This document shows, piece by piece, positions 53,326 through 58,982 of a stretch of 58,982 nucleotides of DNA. Below the pieces are notes generated by a model. It had not been told where the DNA came from. It searched no databases and worked only from the letters and a program-made list of their open reading frames with translations. Numbering within the stretch: position 1 is the first letter of the stretch; each line of letters starts with the position of its first letter. The stretch comes from Hyaloperonospora brassicae. Its lineage: Eukaryota > Oomycota > Peronosporomycetes > Peronosporales > Peronosporaceae. The stretch lies in contig CANTFL010000602.1 of assembly GCA_947650285.1 (NCBI GenBank), positions 1-58,982 of the forward strand. Reading direction: 5' to 3'. The position numbers and the translations under genes were made by a program.

Positions 53326-56300
53326 GTATATATTACCATCCGGTGTACCCGTTAATTCTAAATATAGAAATTTCCACCCTATTTCAAAATGGCGCAAGAA
53401 AGGTGGGGTAGACTGCGAGTTGAAGCTCGACTGTCGAAATGCTACCGTGTCAACAGACAGGTGCAACATGACAGCAAGCACCAGAGTGGGTTTCCCAAGG
53501 GCGGTTCCCTACATGGGTGGGGCCCTTTCGGCCATCGAGGGCCAGAACAAACCGTCTAGCGGAGTTCGGTACGCGACGGAGTCCCCCCGGTCTCCGTCAC
53601 CTGCCTGCCTCTTGGACCCAAGGCTTGAAGCGACACATGGTGCTGACGAGCGCGATGCTTGGAACAATGCAGGTTCCAGATACGGCGGCTGGATTGGATG
53701 CACGATGCAGAGAGGCTTCAGTCCGGCCGCTTGGCGTCCCGCTTCACAAGTCCCAGGTGCTCCGTAAACACCTTGAAATTGCTTGGAGCAACAAAGCTGA
53801 GAAAACCGTACACGAGCGCCGAGAGCTTCACAGTCCATCCTTGTACCTCGAAGTGCTTCTTGATGTCTTCATACTTCAGAACCTTCGCTGCATAAGCCGT
53901 GGTCATCCCCGGGCTTGATTATTTCTCCCGCTTTTGAGCGTCAAACGCAATCGCCATATTCACAACAGCCACCGTTCGTAGATAGTGGTTGAAGACCTGT
54001 ATATCAGGTCGCAGGCCGCACCGGGCATACCTGGCACCGTCTGGTTTACCGGCAGCTCGGTCCATCCGTGACGGTCACCAGATGATGCTCGTAGCGTGCG
54101 CTCAATTTCTTTTAAATCAGCATCATGGTGAACACGGATAGCGTCCATAGTACCAGGGCAATGGTCGAGTACGTGAGCAAGTGTCTCATTCCACCGACAG
54201 CCTAAGTACCGGCATCGGTCATTCGCGCGAAGGCGTCTGCGTGCGAGTGCATCGCCAGTGTAGATCATGTTCAGTCGCGCCGCTGCTGCAAAGCGGTGGT
54301 CGCTCTCCCACATGGCCCGAGGCCCAGTAAAAAAACCACTGCCAATGCGACCGTGCACGCGAGCCATTTTGCCTTTATCCTTGCGGCGACACCAGGCTTG
54401 CCAGTGCATGTTCTTCATATGTTGCTTGACCTGCCTGAGCACGCTGTGACGATCGAGATAATCAGCGTGATGAAGCACGCGGAGCTGCAGCGTCTTGGCA
54501 GGGGTCGCCAAGTCACATTCAGCTGGCGCGGTCTCACTCTTAAGTCCATAGGCTTGCATGATCTTACGAATGTCGATCTACAGCGAGCCGATGTCGCCAT
54601 TTCGGCGCTTTGGTAGAGCATGAGGCAAAGCTTTAAGCTCGCCATTCCAAAAAAGCACATAAATCTCCTCTTCTCGATAGTTCCAATGATCGAAGGCCAG
54701 GCGATGACGTCGGCTGTCCACCTAGTGAAGCTGCCCGCGCACAATTCGACTGATCGCATCATCAAGCGAATGGAGCATTTGCCACCCATGGGCTATTTGC
54801 AACGCCGCATGCAATTGCACCAAAGGAAGGAATCCCAAACACCGCGCGAAGTAGGAGCGTTAAAAATCGTTGGTCGCGCTTGCAGTAGGTGAAGAAAGAG
54901 CCGGAGCCTCCTCCGTAGGTGGAGGTCAAAGCTCTCGAGATACTTGTGATCAGGACGTAGGTATCGGAGAGCATACTCTACGCGAGGGTACAAATAGACC
55001 TTAATGGCTTTGACCACTTGCCATGGCGCAAGAACGGAGGTCAGCAAGGCCGTGGTGTCTTGCTTGAGCCTCTTGAGCGCTGGCGCCAGCTCGATACGCC
55101 GGCACACATGATCGAAACCATCACCTATCCCCCGAATGGGTGTAGGACTGCAGGTGAGTCATTGTGGTGATCGGTGTGTCGGCAAGCGTCAGCTCCAGGT
55201 CATCCGGGACAACGTTACCGGCAGTTCGACCTAACCCCATGCTCCTGCACTTGGCCGGGTCGGCCATCATCCCAGCCCACTGCAAAAACTTCGCCACAAG
55301 CTCATGTCGCTGGGTGACTTCGGCCTTAGTTCCGCTAAAAATCTTGAGGTCGTCGGCGTAGGTCGAGACTAGTGGCCGGTCTTCACCCGAGAGCTGTACA
55401 CTTGCATCAGGGACGTGACGTAGTGCATAAAGAATTGGGGTGATCGCAGCCTAAAACAGTTGGGGGCTGAGCAAGCATTCCTGAAATTACCTACGCGATG
55501 CTGATCGGGTCAGTTATTCCATCCACGGCGTTGCCCACGACGAATGACGCCTTGTTGTAAAGTCCTTGACACATCTTAATGTACTCTATTGGCACACCCA
55601 ATTTAAAAAGAGAGTCCCACAGTAGCTTATAAGGCAAGCTGCCAAAAGCATTCTTGAAGTCGTACCATACTTCGTAGGGCGGACTATGTTTTCTGTGGGC
55701 GTTATCAATCAGAGTGTCCGCAAGAAATTGTGTTCCCCACATCCATTGAAAGCACGAAATCGTTTCTATTCGGGCGCATTCCTGTCGTTAAGGTGAAGTT
55801 AGCGATTCAAACGTCGCGCGAGAACCCCTGTGTATAGCTTTTAGATCGTCTGCTGAAGGCAGATAGGCCTTCAGTTCGAAGGGTCGTCGCGTGCGCCCTT
55901 CTTGTAAATAAGGCGTACCAGGCCAAGCTTCCAGCTCAGGGACATTTTTTCGCGTCCCAGCACCGCTTAAAACAGGCCAACAGCATAGGCAAGAGTTGGC
56001 AGGAAAAGCGCTGGTGCACATCGTACCTGAAGCCGTCCAAACCATGTCTTGAAGAACCACGGACGTGCTGAAGCTGGTCCATAATATCGTCAGTCCGAGA
56101 GGACGTCGTGAGCAGCGTGGCCATGTTCTTGGTAGGAGGCAGGCGCAACATGGCTACACGCAATGCTTCACCTTCCGGGGCGTCAGCGACGAAGACCTCG
56201 GTTGGTGTGTTGACCGTGGTGAAGTGTTGCCACAGAGTTTGTCGCGAGACCGGGCAGACGCCATCATCGTCTGCGGTGACTGTATAGTCGCCTTTAGGTG

Positions 56301-57557
56301 CCGTGCTAGGCGCGCCTGGCGCCGAAGAAGCTGATAAGGCTGTGCGTTGCACACTAGCTCGAGCCAAAAGGCTCTCCACGCACTCCTTCTCCGCTTTGCC
56401 AAACCGGTGGCGCAAGGTGTGTCGGGAGATTGCCGAAATTATACGTCACACACGACGCCTAGCCTTGTCTATCGCAGGTCCATCATGGGGGGCGACTCGC
56501 TCGAGAGCATGCAGTGCGTCCAGAGCCTCCTCAGTGCGATATTAGCCATGATGGGCAGGAACTTGCGGCGTCCTTGGTAGACGAGACGATATCTGCCGTT
56601 TAACAACCGCACAGGTAGAGGACTGGCGAGAATGGCGTCGGTCTCGCATAACTCTTCGCTCCCCACGTATCCTATGGCTACGCACTACTCGTTTTCCAGC
56701 CTCAGCCGGGCCGGCCATGGCCAAGGTGGCATGCCGTAGCGGCTCGATAGTTTGGTGACGAGCAGGCCGAAGATGCTGCGCAGGAGCAGGACGAGGTCGA
56801 CGCGGATCACGCCGGGACTGGGTGTACCATTGCAGCGTGTCGTACAACAAGTACTGGAGGGCAGTGGTGTAGACCTCCGCCGTATCTCAGTCCTCAGTAT
56901 CTGTGACCTTGGCCGATAGCGCGGCGACTAATTTTTCCACCACTGCACACGCCTCCTCATGCTCTTCTTCGACAAGCTGGCGCAGGCGTCGTCGCGACCG
57001 ACAAACGGGCACCTCCTCCAGGCTCGTGGGAAACGGGGGAAAAAAATCACCATTATCAATATCGGCAGGCCGGGCGTCGTCTGATTGAGCGCGTGCTTAC
57101 ATGTCCACGTCGGCCAGGTCGACATCTTGCGTTGTCTGTGATGGCGATCCGAACGACATCACGGTCACGCACGCCGTGGGTGGCGTGTGGACCTTGCACT
57201 CCCACTTGGTGGTCTTCACGTCCAAGGCACGGTTGGCAAGGCGGTCCGCAAAGACATTGCCCTGGCGGTCGATATGGTAATGCGAGTGGTCATCCAACCG
57301 AGCCAACTCGGCACGCACAGCGTTACGGAGGAGACGAAGACGCGTGCTCTTGGTCCCGTAGATCCCCTTGACCTGGCGGATGACAAGCTGGCTTTCGCCT
57401 TCGACGCGTAGTCGACGCGCGCCCTGGTCTGCAGCCGTGCGGGCACCGAGTATCAGAGCAGTGTTTTCCGCCGTGTTGTTGGTCTCGGAGGTGCACGGCA
57501 TGAAGTGGGACCCGGTCCAGACCACGGCACCGGAAGGGTCATACACCATAGCGCCAT

Positions 57558-57950
57558 TGTAATGGGGCACACCTTTGCGTGAACTTAACGCAAGGGTTTC
57601 GGTGCGCCCGACAGACGTACACGAAGCAAACGAGGAAGCGTAGATAAGGTAAAAGCAGAACTGTTATATTAATATAATTAAGTCCTTAAACTACTGTCTC
57701 TCTGTTCGACTTAACTTAATTATGCTAATCTAAATGAGTGTATGGTGACGTCTCGTCACCAATCATTGCGCGCGTCTTGCGGCGATTGGTGGGTTGATAT
57801 CGTCAAGATATCAACCAGTGAACAGACTCTTTGGCCGACCCTTCAATATCACCACTTTGGTGATATTATCCAAAGAATATATAACTTAATAATTCTCTAT
57901 TGTCACTTTCTTTCAAGTGACAATTCCATGTAACGGGCTGCCCCGTTACA
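57558..57950. mobile_element. Solo LTR-like insertion in copy H (393 bp) with five hairpins
   Basis: Starts TGTAATGGGGCA and ends TGCCCCGTTACA (11 of 12 inverted). It is flanked by GCCAT (57553-57557) and GCCAC (57951-57955), a 5-bp target duplication with one mismatch. It interrupts the RNase H codons of copy H; removing it restores the expected Gly-Gly-Ala order. No coding sequence. It resembles in its ends the insertion at 23980-24443. Five perfect hairpins fill its last 210 bp (see findings). A Gypsy-type solo LTR is the likely identity. Confidence 0.7.
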
Positions 57951-58719
57951 GCCACCCACCCAGGCCGGACTTGCCACGACACGCTCTATCAAATTGCAGG
58001 CGCCACATACCAAGAGCAACCTGTATCGACGGCACTTTCGCCGGTGCCACCGCAGGTGGTAAGGCGGTGTATGTGGAAGTCGGGTCCACGTTGTCCAATG
58101 TCGGGTTGCCCTCGAGGTCCGAATCGTTGTCCTTGGTCTCTTCTTCCAGCGACAGCTCGGGCGGAAGCAATTGTGAAGCGATGCACGACGCCACCACGCG
58201 CCGCGGTAGCGGTGGACCCCATCGAGGTGACGGTAGGTCGTCCAGCCGGGCGGCTATCCGGGATGCGATAACCTGTCGGGGTAGCGGTGACTCCTAATGT
58301 GGTGGTGGAATTGCGCAAAGGCGCTCAGCAACCCTTGATGCCACCACCACGCGAGGAAGAAGCGTCGACCAGCGTATCTTCTGGTTCGTACCTGTAGCCT
58401 GCATGCCAAAAGCGGTGGATTTCGGTGTCTGGGGGACGCTACGAGCTCCGTTATGTCTGAACTGGGCAGGTCAGGTACAACTAAGACCGCCTCTATAACG
58501 AGGGTTGAGCTTCGAAGGTATCTTGGCTTGATGCTTGGTAAATCAACGAATCCGTTGCTTTATGCGTGCTTGGGCCGGCGCACGCGGTCGCGTGGTGCGC
58601 ATCATCGAGCCTCGACGCAAAGGGCACGCCACAAGCGTATCCTGCCCAGAAACGGTCAAGGAAGGACGTTTGGCGGTGCCGTGAGTCTCTGTGGCGGCGC
58701 AGAGATGCATTGCTGGCGT

Positions 58720-58773
58720 CCGTGTATGCGCACAACGTGCATGTAAATCGCTGCGAGTTGTGCGCGTACACGG
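58720..58773 (-). repeat. Hairpin over the zinc-finger codons, copy H
   Basis: 17-nt arms at 58720-58736 and 58757-58773 pair at all but one position (C opposite A). The hairpin has therefore outlasted most coding information of this old copy. Confidence 0.8.
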
Positions 58774-58982
58774 AGAGAACAGAATCTGAAAGTACGCTGG
58801 CCTCGGATGGTCTTGGCACCAGTAATTGGGCTGTGCCCCCGTACTCTTCCAGCCATTGCTGGTCCAGAGCTCGAGTTTCTTCGTCGGCGGCTTCATTCAG
58901 GCGGCGACACTTACCGCCACCGCGAGACATCCGCGGCAGACGGAAGCTTCCTTCCTGCAACGCCGGGGCCTGATTTACATTC

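Larger units (their letters stand above)
53718..58960 (-). pseudogene. Decayed zinc finger-RNase H-RT-endonuclease polyprotein, copy H
   Basis: Readable blocks on the minus strand: C2H2 finger at 58960-58493 (CX2CX12HX4H) with the second cluster; RNase H split by the LTR, with Phe-Asp-Arg-Ala-Cys near 57990 and the rest at 57570-57097, where Asn-Asn-Thr-Ala-Glu-Asn and Gly-Glu-Ser replace the usual Glu-Tyr and Gly-Asp-Ser; the RT N-terminus at 56415-55936; palm pieces at 55742-55491 and 55107-54793; CCHC and endonuclease start at 54559-53960; and the C-terminal end at 53906-53718. Many stops and frameshifts. The catalytic Asp-to-Glu change in RNase H shows loss of constraint. Confidence 0.8.
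53326..58982 (-). mobile_element. Old Utopia-like copy H (5' end outside window)
   Basis: A strongly diverged minus-strand copy upstream of G in the same head-to-tail register. Its 3' UTR still shows the conserved ACCGGATGGTAATA end, a reduced tail hairpin (arms TTCTA/TAGAA, 53356-53369) and the ORF-end hairpin at 53573-53600. It represents a third family, outside A-G. It carries a solo LTR. Confidence 0.75.

Overview
The window is almost entirely transposable-element DNA, most probably from an oomycete (Phytophthora-like) nuclear genome. Most of it consists of tandem copies of one GC-rich non-LTR retrotransposon family. The coded protein has, in order: a low-complexity acidic and proline-rich N-terminal region, a C2H2 zinc finger plus a second Cys/His cluster, an RNase H domain, a reverse transcriptase (YADD), a CCHC knuckle and a restriction-like endonuclease (RPD...D...E). 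RNase H upstream of RT together with a restriction-like endonuclease is, as I recall, the published hallmark of oomycete members of the U2-snRNA-targeting Utopia lineage (R2 superclade). I call these copies Utopia-like on that basis. I see no intact host gene that I can name.

Layout. Left arm, + strand, head to tail: copy A (1-3751, 5' part outside the window), B (3752-10762), C (10763-17827), D (17828 to about 24650; its 3' half is decayed and carries a solo LTR). Centre, about 24650-29856: AT-rich DNA holding a possible small gene, a methyltransferase-like frame broken by one TGA, a 41-bp tandem repeat and a Copia relic. Right arm, - strand, head to tail: F (29857-39665, lacking its 3' part and split by a full-length Copia element at 34055-38941), E (39666-46279), G (46280-53325), H (53326 to window end, old and decayed, with another solo LTR). 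The two arms converge on the AT-rich centre.

How the parts work together. Each unit starts with a near-invariant leader of about 129 bp that has U2-snRNA-like motifs, followed by a start codon (Met-Arg-Phe-Trp-Trp). Each unit ends with a conserved 3' UTR containing a hairpin, and the next unit's leader follows directly. The best open frames are E (1,810 codons through all catalytic domains), C (1,901 codons) and D (849 codons through most of RNase H). N-terminal, zinc-finger and RT types occur in different combinations, so the copies are mosaics. The Copia element has a full-length gag-pol, LTRs differing at 5 of 442 positions and a 5-bp target duplication, so it is young.

The strongest unexplained signal is a chain of at least ten imperfect DNA palindromes within the coding region upstream of and around the zinc finger. 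In the hairpin over the zinc finger, and in a second one encoding Pro-Ile-Leu-Gly-Leu-Ser-Ile-Gly, paired third-codon positions change together between copies while the amino acids stay the same. This points to selection on the nucleic-acid fold. The 393-bp solo LTR in copy H independently carries five consecutive perfect hairpins.
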